Below are positions 45,480 to 57,335 of a stretch of DNA of 64,000 nt, one piece after another (position 1 is the first letter of the stretch; each line of letters begins with the position of its first letter). Below the pieces are notes generated by a model, which did not search any database, was not told the DNA's origin, and was given only the letters and a program-made list of their open reading frames with translations. The DNA is from Molossus alvarezi (taxonomy: Eukaryota > Chordata > Mammalia > Chiroptera > Molossidae), in the NCBI GenBank assembly GCA_037176705.1, contig CM073886.1, positions 9,012,501-9,076,500 on the forward strand, read 5' to 3'. Position numbers and translations under genes: made by a program.

Positions 45480-45695
45480 CAGCCAGTGTGGCTCAGTGCT
45501 TGAGCGTCAACCCATGCACTAAGAGGTTACCAGTTTGATTCCTGGTCAGGACACATGCCCAGGTTGTGGGCCTGATCCCCAGTGGGGGGCATGCAGGAGG
45601 CAGCCAGTTGATCTTCTCTCTTATCAATATTTCTGTCTCTCTCTCCCTCTCGCTTCCTCTCTCTCTAAAATCAATAAAGGGAAAACAATTTTTTT
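45480..45695 (+). mobile_element. VES-type SINE, older subfamily
   Basis: Head ccagccagtgtggctcagtg, accagtttgattcctggtca, cccaggttgtgggcctgatc, CT-rich middle, aaatcaataaaggg tail. Confidence 0.9.
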
Positions 45696-45727
45696 TAATT
45701 GAAATATTGGTGAAATATTGCTTTGCT

Positions 45728-45752
45728 GGTGTGTGGGTGTGTGTGTGTGTGA
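45728..45752 (+). repeat. (TG)n microsatellite
   Basis: Short gtgtgtgggtgtgtgtgtgt tract. Confidence 0.85.
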
Positions 45753-45859
45753 ATGTAATGAGCCAAAATAGAAAATGCATTTCTTACTGTGGGTTATAAT
45801 CAATGAGATTTAAAAACTCTGTTCTCCTGGATCAGAACCCTGTTTCTTTCCTTCATGTC

Positions 45860-46245
45860 TTGTCACTCTCCCTGCCCCTCGGTGTTCTTAACCTCATATC
45901 AAGTATCCCGGTGATTGGTACCTTCATACCTTTGCAAGTTCTGTTCCTTCCTTTGGGTCACTCCCCACCTGGTCTCACTAACTCTCAACCTGGAGAACTC
46001 CTACACATCCATCAGATGCCATCTTGGTTGGACCTTCCACTAAAAATATCTTTCTGTTTCCATCCTTCCCTTTTAGAACTGGTATCATGTTGTACCTACT
46101 TACTTGGTCACTCTCTTCTCCAGCTGACCACAACTTCTTGGGGACAGGGACCATGTCTTATTCACCTTTGCTGTCCCAAGTTCTTAGGGTGTCATTCTTC
46201 ATAATAGGCATCAATAAATATTCATTGAATGAGTGAATGAACCCC
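45860..46245 (+). repeat. L2 LINE, 3' end
   Basis: Ends with the L2 signature: cttggggacagggaccatgt, cttattcacctttgctgtcc and ataaatattcattgaatgag. The upstream part (cacatccatcagatgccatc) fits the L2 ORF2 end. The frame at 45803-46204 reads across it by chance. Confidence 0.8.
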
Positions 46246-46355
46246 AGGGTTCTGGGTGACAAGGTTTTAAATAAACCAGCCTGATTCTTTCCCAAGGCCT
46301 CATTGCTTATTTTATTGTCCTGTATGTCTGATATTTTTTTAACCATCATGTTTTT

Positions 46356-46545
46356 TAAAATATTTTTATTGACTTTTATTTATTTTTTAGACAGAAAGGG
46401 AAAGGGAGATAGAGAAAAGCTGCTTCCTGCACACCCTGGACGGGGAATGGAACCCACAACCCAGGCATATGCCCTGACTGGAATTGAACTAGCAACCTTT
46501 CAGTGCATAGGATGACACCAGCCAACTGAGCCACACCGGCCAGGG
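46356..46545 (-). mobile_element. VES-type SINE, older subfamily
   Basis: tattgacttttatttatttt tail side, gaacccacaacccaggcata, tgccctgactggaattgaac, ending gagccacaccggccagggc. A tcatgtttt repeat on both sides may be the duplication. Confidence 0.9.
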
Positions 46546-46669
46546 CTTGACTGTCATGTTTTACAACCTCCTTTAATCGCCCTGAGACCTTAGTCTTTCC
46601 ATTTTCTTCTCTCCATGCCCAGTATTAGGCCTTTTATCATTGTTACTTCTTCCCAGACATCATAGTCTT

Positions 46670-46915
46670 TTTTTTCATCCTCATCCAAGATATCCTTGGA
46701 TGAGGAAGAGAAGGAGAGAAGAAGAGAGATAGACAGAGAGAGAGAGAGAAATATCGATGTGAGAGAGACACACCAATTAGTTGCCTCCTGCATGACCCCA
46801 ACCAGGGCTGGGGATCGAACCACAACTGAGGTACGTACCCTTGACTGGAATCGAACCCACAACTGTTTGGTCTGTGAGCCATCACTCTATTCACTGAGCC
46901 AAACAGGCCAGGGCA
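46670..46915 (-). mobile_element. VES-type SINE with an internal hairpin in its tail
   Basis: Flank acatcatagtctt is exact at 46657-46669 and 46916-46928. The tail side contains the near-palindrome cctcatccaag-atat-ccttggatgagg at 46679-46705, where other copies show a single tcctcacccaaggac. Ends gagccaaacaggccagggc. Confidence 0.95.
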
Positions 46916-46928
46916 ACATCATAGTCTT

Positions 46929-47091
46929 ACTGTCTTTGTGGCCTTTGCCCCAGGATCCTCTGCAATTTTGCCAAAGTGATGTTAATTCCGTGACTGTGGA
47001 CGTGGGAGGAGGTGAATAAGATGTGTGTGTGCATGCACAGTGTCACAACAGCTACCTCTGAGATTTCAGACAATTTTCACTCGATTTTTTA
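46929..47091. other. Intergenic sequence
   Basis: Short stretch with no recognised feature, ending at the left inverted repeat of a DNA transposon. Confidence 0.35.
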
Positions 47092-47969
47092 TGCAGTAAA
47101 ACTTTGATATAATGGACTAATTCAAGTGACGGGGTGTCCATTAAAGCAAAAATTTCATTATATTATAATATAGGTTTCCAAATGAGTATGTTTAAAAATT
47201 AACAGGCCCAGAGGAAGTGAAAATGGAGGTGGAGTGAATGGAAGCTACACAAAGGATCTCCCAGGACCAAACAGGAATTACAACTAAAATAAAGACAAAT
47301 CCTCAGAAAAAAGCAACAGAAAAGCAGCAGGACAAAACCGTATAACCAGGGACACTGGTAGGATCTATGGAGGTGCGAGAGGGTGGAGGGCTGGGAGCCC
47401 ACGGACAGCAGCAGTCTTAGCTGTGAGCAGCGCAGAGAGCCGGGACAGAGCACTAAAATAGGCACAGCCACACACCTGGGGGCTATGGCAGAGGGAGGGC
47501 ACACTGGGCTGGAACTCTGTGGAGACAACCAGGATTTGGAGGGCACTCAAGTTTTTGCTGAGTTGCGGCCACAAAGGACAGTGGCCAGTGTGCTCTTTCC
47601 CCGAGCTGTGGGGAAAAGAAGCAGCCCCCCACTCAGGGATTCAGCCTTTCCCAGATGAGGCAAAGATGCAAATTGAGGCTCACTAACAACCAGCATCTAT
47701 CCCACCCTCTGGAAATCCTTATGCAGAACACCAGGGCTACATTCCAAAGCACTGAGTAACTGAGACCACTAGCCTCCAGGAAAAAGCTAGAGGATAACTG
47801 AACCTTTCCTGAGCTTGCAAATCTACCCAGGAAAGTAAGACTTGACAGTGGTGTTTAACGTGGGCCCACCCAGGCTCATCCAAACCCAGTAGAAGGAGCC
47901 ACAAAATGCAGAACACCAACACCCACAGGGAAAATTTGGCAGGCTCTGAAACCCACTGAGGTAGCCAAA

Positions 47970-48850
47970 ATGGTGAAACAAAGAAACAAATCCCAAATGA
48001 AAGAACAAGAGAACTCTATCAAAGATGAGGTAAATGAAATGCAGCTAAGCAAATTATCAGAGGTAGAGTTCAGAGCCATGATCTTGAGGAAGCTCAACAG
48101 CATGAGTAAGGACATCAGCACTATGAGTAAAGATATAGAAACTTTGAAAACCAATCAAATGAAAATGAAGGATGACATAGCAGAACTAAAGAACACACTG
48201 GAAGGACTAACCAGCAGAGTAGAGGAAGCTGAGGACCAGATCCATGAATTAGAAGACAGGATAGAAAAAAACAACCAATCAGAAAACCAAAAGGAAAAAA
48301 CAGGAAGAAAGCTTAAGAGAACTGTGGGACAACTGGAAACATAATAACATTCGCATCATAGGAGTCCCCAAAGAAGAAGAAAATGAGCAAGGGTTAGAGA
48401 ATATATTTGAAGAAATAGTGACAGAAAACTTTCCTAACTTGGTGAAGGAAGAAGGCATTCAAGCTCAAGAAGCACAGAGAGCCCCAAGTAAGAAGAACCC
48501 AAACAGGCCCACACCAAGATACATAGTAATTAAAATGCCAAAAATTAAAGACAAAGAGAGAATCCTAAAGGCAGCAAGAGATAAGCAACAGGTTACCTAC
48601 AAAGGAAACCCCATAAGGCTCTCAGCCGACTTCTCAACAGAAACACTACAGGCCAGAAGGGAGTGGCATGAAGTAATCAAGGTCATGAAAAACAAGGATC
48701 TGAATCCAAGACTACTCTAACCAGCAAGGCTATCATTCAAAATAGAAGGTCAAATAAAGAGCTTCCCAGACAAAAAAAAAAAAAAAAAGGCTAAGGGAAT
48801 ATATGAACACCAAACCAGCACTGCAAGAAATGTTAAAAGGACTACTGTAA
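47970..48850 (+). pseudogene. L1 ORF1 remnant (copy B)
   Basis: Open from the ATG at 47970 to 48344 (124 codons): basic start MVKQRNKSQMKEQENS, then a coiled coil with heptads such as TLKTNQMKMKDDIAELKNTL. A frameshift follows; the RRM-like and C-terminal section is open at 48418-48720 (IIGVPKEEE just before, FPNLVKEEGIQAQEAQ, VIKVMKNKDLNPRLL). A C-to-A change then makes an early TAA at 48718, and an expanded A-run at 48772-48788 disrupts the rest. Confidence 0.92.
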
Positions 48851-48895
48851 TTAGTAGAAGAAATAGGAAGAAAAATAGAACCACACTAAACAAAA

Positions 48896-51800
48896 ATGGC
48901 AATAAATAAGTACATATCAATTATCACCTTAAATGTGAATGGTTTGAATGCTCCAATAAAAAGACACAGAGTAGCTGGCTGGATAAGAAAGCATGACTCA
49001 CATTTATGTTGTTTACAAGAGACCCACCTCACAACAAAAGACTCACATAGGATGAAAGTGAACGGATGGGAAAAAATCTTTCAAGCAAACGGAAAGGAAA
49101 AAAAAGCTGGGGTAGCAATACTCATATCTGATAAAGTAGATTTCAAAATGAAGACCATAACTAGAGACAAAGAAGGCCACTACATAATATTGAAAGGATC
49201 TATCCAACAGGAAGATATAACCTTGGTAAAAATATATGCACCAATATAGGAGCACCAACATATATTAAAAATCTTCTGGAGGACTTCAAAGGAGAAATCA
49301 GAAGCAATACAATCATAGCAGGGGACCCCGCTGACATCACCGGATAGATCCTCTAGTCAAAAAATTAACAAGGAAACACAGACTCTAAATGAAGCACTAG
49401 ATCAAATGGATCTCATAGATATCTACAGAGAATTAGACTCCAAAACTGTAGCATTCACATTCTTCTCAAGTGCACATGGGACATTCTCAAAAAGGACCAC
49501 ATGTTAGGGCACAAACTAAGTCTCTACAAGTTCAAGAAGAATGAAATCATATCAAGCATCTTCTCAGATCACAATGGCATGAAACTAGAAATCAATTAAA
49601 ACAAGAACATGCATAGACATTTGAACACATGGAGGCTAAATAGCATGTTATTGAACAATGAATGGGTTACCATGGAGATCAAGGAAGAAATTAAACACTT
49701 CCTGGAAACCAAAGAAAATGAACACACAACAACACAAAATCTATGGGATGCAGCGAAAGCAGTTCTGAGAGGGAAGTTCATAGCACTACAGGCCTACCTC
49801 AAGAAACAAGAAAAATTTCTAATAGACTATCTAATCTCACAACTTAAAGAACTAGAAAGCAAACAAAAAGAAAACCCCAGAGCAAGTAGAAGGAAGGAAC
49901 TAGTAAAGAAATAAATAACATGGATAATTAAATGACATGGAGAACAAAAAAACAATTCAAAGGATCAATGAAACAAAGAACGGGTTCTTTGAAAAGATAA
50001 ACAAGATTGATGGACCCTTAGCTAGACTCACCAAAAAACAAAGAGAGAGAACCCAAATACACAAAATCAGAAATGAAAGAGGAGAAATAATAACTGACAC
50101 TACAGAAATACAAAGGATTGTTAACAAATATTATGAACAATTATACGGCAACAAATTTGACAATCTAAGTGAAATGGACAAATTTCTAGAAACACATAGT
50201 CTCCCAAAACTGAACCGGAAAGTGATAGAAAACTTGAACAGACCAATAACAACAAAAGAAATTGAAGATGTAATCAAGATTGCTTCACAGGGGAATTTTA
50301 CCAAACATTCAAAGAAGAACTAATACCCATTCTCCTCAAACTATTTCAAAAAATTCAAGAAGAAGGAAAACTTCCAAACTCATTTTATGAGGCCAGCATA
50401 TTTCTAATTCCAAAACCAGAAAAAGACACTACAAAGAAAGAAAACTACAGGCCAATATCCCTGATGAACATAGATGCCAAAACCCTGAATAAAATATTAG
50501 CAAATCAAATCCAGCAATACATCAAAAAAATTATTCACCATGACCAAGTGTGATTCATCCAAGGGATGCAAGGCTGGTACAATATTCGCAAATCAATAAA
50601 TGTGATACACCACATAAACAAAATCAAGGATAACAATCATATGATCGTATCAATAGATGCTATAAAAGCATTCAACAAAATCCAGAATTGCTAATAAAAA
50701 TGCTCAGCAATCTTGGAATAGAGGGATCATATCTCAACATAATAAAGGCCATATATGAAAGACCTACAGTCAACATCATCTCAATGCGCAAAAATTAAAA
50801 GCATTTCCCTTAAGAACAGGAAGAAGACAAGGATGCCCACTTTCACCAGTCTTATTTAACATAGTACTGAAGTCTTAGCCACAGCAATCAGACATGAAGG
50901 AAAAATAAAAGGGATCCAAATTGGAAAGGAGGAAGTGAAACTGTCATTATTCGCAGATGACATGATACTATACGTAGAAAACTCCAAAGACTCCATCAAA
51001 AATCTACTAGACTTAATAAATGAATTTGGCAAAGTAGCAGAATACAAAATTAACGTCAAGAAATCGACAGCATTCTTATACTCCAAAGATGAACTCACAG
51101 AAAGAGAAACTGAAAAAACAATCCCAGTTACCATAGCAGCAAAAAATTAAGATACCTAGGAATAAAACTTAACCAAAGAAATAAAGGACCTATTTGCAGA
51201 AAACTACAGGTCATCAAAAAAAGAAATAGAGAAAGACATAAAAAAAGTGGAAGCACATACTTTGTTCATGGATTGGAAGAATTAACATCATTAAAATGTC
51301 CATACTACTCAAAGCAATCTATGGATTCAATGCAATTCCCATCAAAATACCAAAGACATACTTCACAGAACTAGAACAAATACTTCAAAACTTCATATGG
51401 AACTAAAAAAGACCCCAAATAGCCACTACAATCTTGAAAAAGAACAACAAAGTTGGAGGGATCACATTTCCAGATTTCAGGTTATACTACAAAGCCACTG
51501 CATCAAAACAGCCTGGTACTGGCACAAGAACAGGCATATAGACCAGTGGAACAGAACAGAGAACCCAGAAATGGACCCAAGGCAATATGCTCAATTAATA
51601 TTTGACAAAGGGGGCAAGAGCATACAGTGGAGTAAAGACAGCCTCTTTAATAAATGGTGTTGGGAAAATTGGACAGCTACATGCAAAAAAATGAAACTAG
51701 ACCATCAACTTACACCATACACAAGAATAAACTCAAGATGGATAAAAGGCTTAAATGTGACTCATGAATCCATAAAAATCCTAGCAGAAACTGTCGGCAA

Positions 51801-52591
51801 CAAAATTTCAGACATCATCCGAAGCAGAATTTTCACTGATACATCACATAAGGCAACAGAAACAAAGGAGAAAAAGAACACATGGGACTACATCAAACTC
51901 AAAAGCTTCTGCACAGCAAAAGAACAACCACCAAAATGGAAAGGCAACCCACTGTATAGGAAACCATAATTGCCAATGATATATCAGATAAGGGGTTAAT
52001 TTCCAATATATAGAGAGTACCCATACAACTCAACAAAAGGAAGACAAAGAACCCAGTTAAAAAATGGTCAGAGGAACTAAATAGACACCTCTCCAAACAG
52101 GACATACAAATGGCTAAGAGACATATGAAGAAATGCTCAACATCACTAATCATCAGAGAGATGCAAATTAAAACAACAATGAGGTATCACCTGATGCCTG
52201 TCTGAATGGCCGCCATCAACAAATCATCAAACAACAAGTGTTGGCGAGGGAGTGGAGAAAAGGGGACTCTAGTACACTGCTGGTGAGAATGCAGACTGGT
52301 GCAGCCACTATGAAAACAATATGGTGTCACCTCAAAAAATTAAAAATTGAACTTCCATTTGACCCGGTCATCCCACTTCTAGGAATATACCCTAAGAAGC
52401 CTGAAACACTAATCAGAAAGAATATATGTACCCCCATGTTTATAGCAACACTATTTACAATAGCTAAGATCTGGAAACAGCCCAAATGTCCATCAGTAGA
52501 CATATGGATAAAAAAGCAGTGGTACATATACACAATGGAGTACTATGCAGCTGTAAGAAAGAAAGATCTCTTATCCTTTGAGAGGACATGA
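48896..52591 (+). pseudogene. L1 ORF2 remnant (copy B)
   Basis: The endonuclease start is intact for 117 codons (48896-49249): TLNVNGLNAPIKRHR, the catalytic-Glu motif CLQETHLTTKD and KIYAP. Later blocks: linker 49609-49914 and 49937-50323; reverse transcriptase, with [12 protein letters not shown] at about 50655-50690 and an unbroken FADD box ([11 protein letters not shown], about 50938-50970); C-terminal region 51397-51969 and 52238-52591. Small deletions (near 49255, 49330 and 50278) and frameshifts separate them. Confidence 0.92.
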
Positions 52592-52751
52592 GGGACTTGG
52601 AGAGTATTATCCTAAGGGAAACAAGCCAAGCAGGAAAGACAAATATCACATGATCTCACTTATTTGTGGAATATAATGAACATAACAGTCTGAGGAATGG
52701 GGTAGTACCAGAGACGTGGAAGTGGGGTACAAACTAATAATTCTCAGAAGA

Positions 52752-52875
52752 GGGGGTTGGGGGCAGAGATAAACCACAGAACTTATATGCATGTATGCAT
52801 GAACAATGAACATGGACAACAAAGCTGGGGACAGGGTGGGGAGGGAGGAGGAGGGGAATATCAGTGGGGGGGAAA
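52752..52875 (+). other. G-rich tract in the L1 3' UTR
   Basis: Several G runs (52826-52853: ggggacagggtggggaggga) could form G-quadruplexes. It is the counterpart of 11877-11989 in copy A. Confidence 0.55.
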
Positions 52876-52938
52876 GGAGAGATATCTGTAACAAAAATTA
52901 ATTAATTAATTAAAATAAATAAACAAATTAAATTGACA

Positions 52939-53142
52939 GGCCCTGTTGGTGTGGCTCAGTGGATTGAGCATCGTCCCATGGACTGAGGCCCGTTCAATTC
53001 CCCATCATGTCACATGCCTGGGTTTCAAGCTCCATCCCCAGTAGGGGGCATGCAGAAGGTAGGCCGATGGATTGATCAATGTTACTCTCTCAAATCGATG
53101 TTTCTATCTCCCTCTCCCTTCCTCTCTAAAAAAAAATATTTA
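52939..53142 (+). mobile_element. VES-type SINE abutting the L1 3' end
   Basis: Head ggccctgttggtgtggctca, B box region shortened (cccgttcaattccccatc), CT-rich middle, A-tail. Its first bases are part of the L1 copy B target duplication, so it was in place before that L1 inserted. Confidence 0.92.
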
Positions 53143-53689
53143 ACAGTTCACCTATTTTTACTTAATGTAGACACGTTTGTGTAATTTAAATTATGTATGA
53201 AAGGTTTAATTTCAAAGAAAAATTTTCTATATGTATTACAGTATTTTTAAATTTATACTGAATAGGTCTAGTAAATGCATGCCTTCACCTGTCACTGTGA
53301 GTAAACAAATGCGCATGGCTGGGGTGTGGTGGGCACCATTAAAACCGCTGCAGGAAGTCACCCCACAGGCTCCTGATGTAGTGTTTAGGAGCAGTGACTC
53401 TTGGATTTAAATATGTAGACTGTGGTTGTAGATATGTAATATTTATTCATGTCGGCGAAATTACTAGTATTTTTTCCAACATATAGCCTAGTCACTAAAA
53501 TTTGTTAAAAAATAAGTGAATTAATAACAAAAAAATAACTTGTTATATTAATTATAAGCAATTCTTGGTTAAAAGCATATTAAAAGTAACAGGGTGTTAA
53601 TTTTCACATATGACATATGGACTAGATATTTTGTCTATTAAATCCAAAGTCTGTTAAATGGAGGTCCATAGAATCAAGGGTTTACTGCA

Positions 53690-54180
53690 ACTTTCTGGAG
53701 GGCTTTACCTTCCTGACTGAGAGCGGCGCCCGTCGCCCACTGCCGCGGTAGTGCTGCCGGGAGCCCGCCGTGGCCTGCAACAGCAAGCATTAGCTGCTCA
53801 CACTCAGCTGTTGGCCAGGCAGCTCTCCGGATCTTGGCTGGGCTCTTTCATGTTTGGGCATAGGCAGGCTAATCTAGACTGGGTGTGGCTGGGACAGTGG
53901 AGGTGACTCTGTGCCACATTATTTCTTATCCTGTGGGTGAACCCAACCTGGAGACATCCTCATGACAATGGCATAAATGCAAATAAGTACAATCATGGAA
54001 GTGAATTTCAAATGTCTGCCCCATCACATCACAAGTTATGTGGCTGAACTCGTAATCCCAGTGAGAAACACTTATAAGTTACATGGCAAAGTGTGTGGGT
54101 ACAGGGAGGCATAGAGAATTGGGACCATGATTGCAATCTCCTACAAACATGTTCTATCTATATATTCAGAAAAAGTAGTA
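53690..54180. repeat. Old interspersed repeat(s), unclassified
   Basis: The segment runs from a CpG-rich start (gcggcgcccgtcgcccactg) through ggctgggctctttcatgttt to gtacagggaggcatagagaa, an order I associate with a common ancient mammalian repeat, but its class is uncertain. The CpG cluster at 53722-53770 is unusual for such an old sequence. Confidence 0.35.
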
Positions 54181-54184
54181 AACT

Positions 54185-54490
54185 GGTGTCAGGCAAGATG
54201 GCTGCCAGAGCCCCAGCTTTATTTCCTCCAGGTGGTACAGGTGAGAGACACCTGTGGAAAGGGGCGGTGACTATTTCAGCAGCCCCAGGAAAATCTTAAA
54301 GCATCTGATGGGCTCTGATGGATCACATGCCCATCTCTGACCAAATCACTAAGGTTAAAGGACCAGTGTTCTGATTGGCCACACCTGCTCACCTTTGGCA
54401 TTGGGGTGGAGTCGGTTCAACCTGATTTATCTGGACTGAGAGCTGGAGAGGGTGGTTCTTCAGAGGAATGTCAAGGCTGCTACAGGAGGG
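54185..54490. repeat. Old interspersed repeat, unclassified
   Basis: tggctgccagagccccagct, cacatgcccatctctgacca, agtgttctgattggccacac and tggactgagagctggagagg follow the order of a common mammalian repeat I cannot name. The attggcc motifs are part of it and need not be promoter elements. Confidence 0.4.
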
Positions 54491-55057
54491 GCTGACTTAG
54501 ATTAGATAGCCTCAGAGTCCCGAGACAAGCCCTGCAGTGACTTCACTTACATGGAGGAGGGTCCCAGAAGACACTGAGAGAGTGGGGAAGTGAAAGGAGG
54601 AGGAAAGAAGCCATACAGGTGCATTCATGAGATGGGGGACTGGGAGTCAATCTGGCTGCGACCTCTGGGAGACTGCTGAATGTGTCTCAGAGTTGTCCCC
54701 CAAATTCCTTAAACAAATGAGGAAACTGGGGTATTTATCCTCCAATTCCAATCATCATTGCTGAGGCCTGCTCTTGTGGGCATTAACTCTTTGTATACTC
54801 TCTGCTCAGGTGAAGCTGACTCCTATGGCCAGAGAATGTTCTTGGACAGAATTGCAGGTGTTGGCAGTGAGCAGTTGGGATTGGTAAGTATGAAGGGATA
54901 TGGGTGGGGTATCAACAGTATCTACTATGGGAAAAACAGGTTGTGATGCCAACCAGTTTTTAGGACATGGGGTCATTTTGGTATGGTTCCTTCTTTCAGG
55001 AAAAGGAAGCCCATACGTGCTGCCTCTGGTTAGAACCCCAGAGAGGAAGTATAGCAG
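54491..55057. other. Intergenic unique sequence
   Basis: No repeat or gene recognised. Frames at 54758-55097 on both strands show no motif. Confidence 0.35.
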
Positions 55058-55260
55058 GATGGGTAAGGGCACAGGCTGTGGTGTAGGGAAGATATAGGGG
55101 TTGGTCCAGTGGTCTCACATGATAGCTGGAGACCTTGGACAAGTTACTTAACCTCTCTCGGCCTCAATTTCCTCATCTATAAAATGGGAATATATAAGAT
55201 TGTTTGAATATTAAATGAGACAACTGATTATATAGCCCTGGGCACATGGTAATCAAAGAT
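55058..55260 (+). repeat. MIR SINE
   Basis: ggtaagggcacaggctgtgg, ttggacaagttacttaacct, cctcatctataaaatgggaa and gcacatggtaatcaaagatc, in MIR plus order. Confidence 0.85.
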
Positions 55261-55261
55261 C

Positions 55262-56226
55262 TAAATAAATGGAAAGATATTCTGTTTATGAATAGATAAA
55301 CTCAGTATTGTTAAGATGCCAAATTTTCCCAACTTGATCTACAGATTCAACACATCGCAATAAAATCCCAGCAAGTTATCTTGTGAATATTGACAAACTG
55401 ATTCTAAAGTTTCTGTGGACAGACAAAAGACCCAAAATAGCCATCACAATACTGAAGAAGGAAAACACAGTTGAAGTTTGAAACACTTATAGAGCTCAAA
55501 ACTTATAGAGCTACAGTATTCAAAACAGCATGGTATTGTTGAAAGAATAGACACACATATCAATGGAGCAGAATAAAATCTCAGAAAAAGGTCCGCACAA
55601 ATATAGTAACTGATCTTTGACAAATAGCAAAGGCAACTTGATGCAGAAAGGATAATCTTTTCAACAAATGGTGCCAGAATACTGAGGAGAAAGAAAGAAA
55701 ATAAAGAAGGAAAGAAAAAAAAGGCATAGACCTTCTAACTTCCACAAAAATAACTCCAAGTAGACCATACATCTAAATGTACAATGAAAAGCTATAAAAT
55801 TTCTAGAAGATACCATAGAAGAAAATCTAGGATCTAGGTTTGGCAATGAGTTTTTAGACCAACACTAGAAGTATGAGCCATGGAAGAAAAACTTTGTTAA
55901 GTTGGACTTTATTAAAATTTAAAACTTCTGCTTTAAAAAAACACTTAAGAGAATGAAAAGATAAACCAAAGACTTGGAGAAAAATCTTTGTAAAACACAT
56001 ATTCATAAAGGACTTAGATCCAACTATACAAAGTTTTAAAAACTCGACAACAAGAGAACAAACAGCCCTGGCCAGTGTGCTCAGTGGTTAGAGCGTAAGC
56101 CCACGGACCAAAGGGTCACAGGTTCAATTCCCAGTCAAGGGCACGTACCTTAATTGCAGGTTCGATCACCAGCCCCAGAAGGGGCATGTGCAAGAGGCAA
56201 CCAATCGATGTGTCTCTCTCACATTG

Positions 56227-56261
<35 letters not shown>

Positions 56262-57335
56262 CCCCTCCCTCACTCCCTTCTGCTCTCTCTAAAAATAAAA
56301 ATAAAAATAAAAAAATCCTCGGGTGAGGATTAACAAGAAGAAGAAACAACCCAATTTAAAAATGGGCAAAAGATTAAACAGACAAAAAAAGAAATATACA
56401 GATGACAAATAAGCACATGAAAAGAGGCTCAACATAATGTCTTTAAGGGAACTGCAAATTAAAACAATCATGAAATACACATCTACTAGACTGGCTAAGA
56501 TCCCAAGAAGTGACAACACCAAATGCTGATGAGACCACAGAGCAACAGGGACTCTTGCTCATTGCTGGTGGGGATGCAAATGGTGCAGCCATTATGGAAT
56601 ACAGTTTGGGTTTCATGCGAAAGTAAACCTGTTCTTACCATAAGATCCAGCAATCGCACTTGGTATTTACTCAAAGAAGTTAAAAACACGTCCACACAAA
56701 ACGTGCACATGAGTGTTTGTAGCAACTTTATTCATAATTGTCCAAAACTGAAAGCCACCAAGGAGGCCTTCAGCGGCTGACTGCACACCTAAGCTGCGGT
56801 GCATCCAGACAAGGGAATGTTATTCAGAGGTAAAAAGAAATGAGCTATGAAGCCACAAAAAGACATAGAGAACACCTAGAAGCATATTACGAAGTGAAAG
56901 AAGCCAGTCTTAAGAGGCTGCACAGCCTGATTCCAACTAGATGACACCCTGGAAAAAGCCCAGGGACAGTACAAAGATGAGGGCGTCCAGGGTTTAGGGG
57001 GAGGAGGGTGAATAGGTGGAGCCTACGCGATTTTAGGAGGCGAAAGGATTCTTTACATTGCTATATTGGTGCACACAAGCCCTTCTGCCTTTGCACACCC
57101 ATAGTACTGTGCAGAGAAACAGTGACCTTAGTGTAAACACAGACTTTAACCAATAACAGTGCCCAGATAATGGCTCACTAATTGTAGCAAATGTACCACA
57201 TTAATGCAAGATGTTAATGGCGAGGGAAATTGTGTACAGGGGAGAGGACTCATGGGCACTCCCTGAACTGTTGGTTTTTCTGTACATCTACAATGGTAAA
57301 TTTTTAAATTAATTTTTATTAAAATTTCTTAAACC
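55262..57335 (+). mobile_element. Old L1 (L1M-type), 5'-truncated
   Basis: Begins in the ORF2 thumb region (gaaagatattctgtttatga, gcaataaaatcccagcaagt), continues through the C-terminal domain (caagaagtgacaacaccaaa, ggtggggatgcaaatggtgc, agatccagcaatcgcacttg) and a 3' UTR ending at aatttttaaattaattttta. Diverged, no open frame. A SINE sits at 56065-56331. Confidence 0.82.
56065..56331 (+). mobile_element. VES-type SINE inside old L1
   Basis: Head gccctggccagtgtgctcag, ggttcaattcccagtcaagg, an extended CT dinucleotide run at 56222-56260, tail aaatcctcgggtgaggatta. The acaagagaac / acaagaagaag flanks suggest an imperfect duplication. Confidence 0.93.

Larger units (their letters stand above)
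47210..52929 (+). mobile_element. Full-length LINE-1 (L1 copy B)
   Basis: About 5.7 kb: 5' UTR from 47210 (aaaatggaggtggagtgaat, the YY1-like site having lost its CpG), ORF1 at 47970, ORF2 at 48896, G-rich 3' UTR and (attaa)n/A-rich tail. Flanks aaattaacaggccc (47196-47209) and aaattgacaggccc (52930-52943) differ at one base. The target straddled the first bases of the SINE at 52939. No SINE has landed inside it, but both frames are broken. Confidence 0.95.
47092..53689. mobile_element. Pogo/Tigger-like DNA transposon split by a full-length L1
   Basis: Left end tgcagtaaaactttgatata at 47092 and the inverse of the right end at 53689 (tgcagtaaacccttgattct) match at about 20 of 25 positions, both followed by atggac. 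With the L1 (47210-52929) and SINE (52939-53142) removed, a non-autonomous element of about 0.65 kb remains. The cagta...ttga ends are typical of pogo-clade Tc1/mariner elements. No transposase remnant seen. Confidence 0.65.

Noticed and set aside
45803..46204. 133-codon hydrophobic frame that could look like a membrane protein
   Set aside because: It lies across an L2 relic, and its leucine-rich look comes from a ctt/ctc-rich strand.
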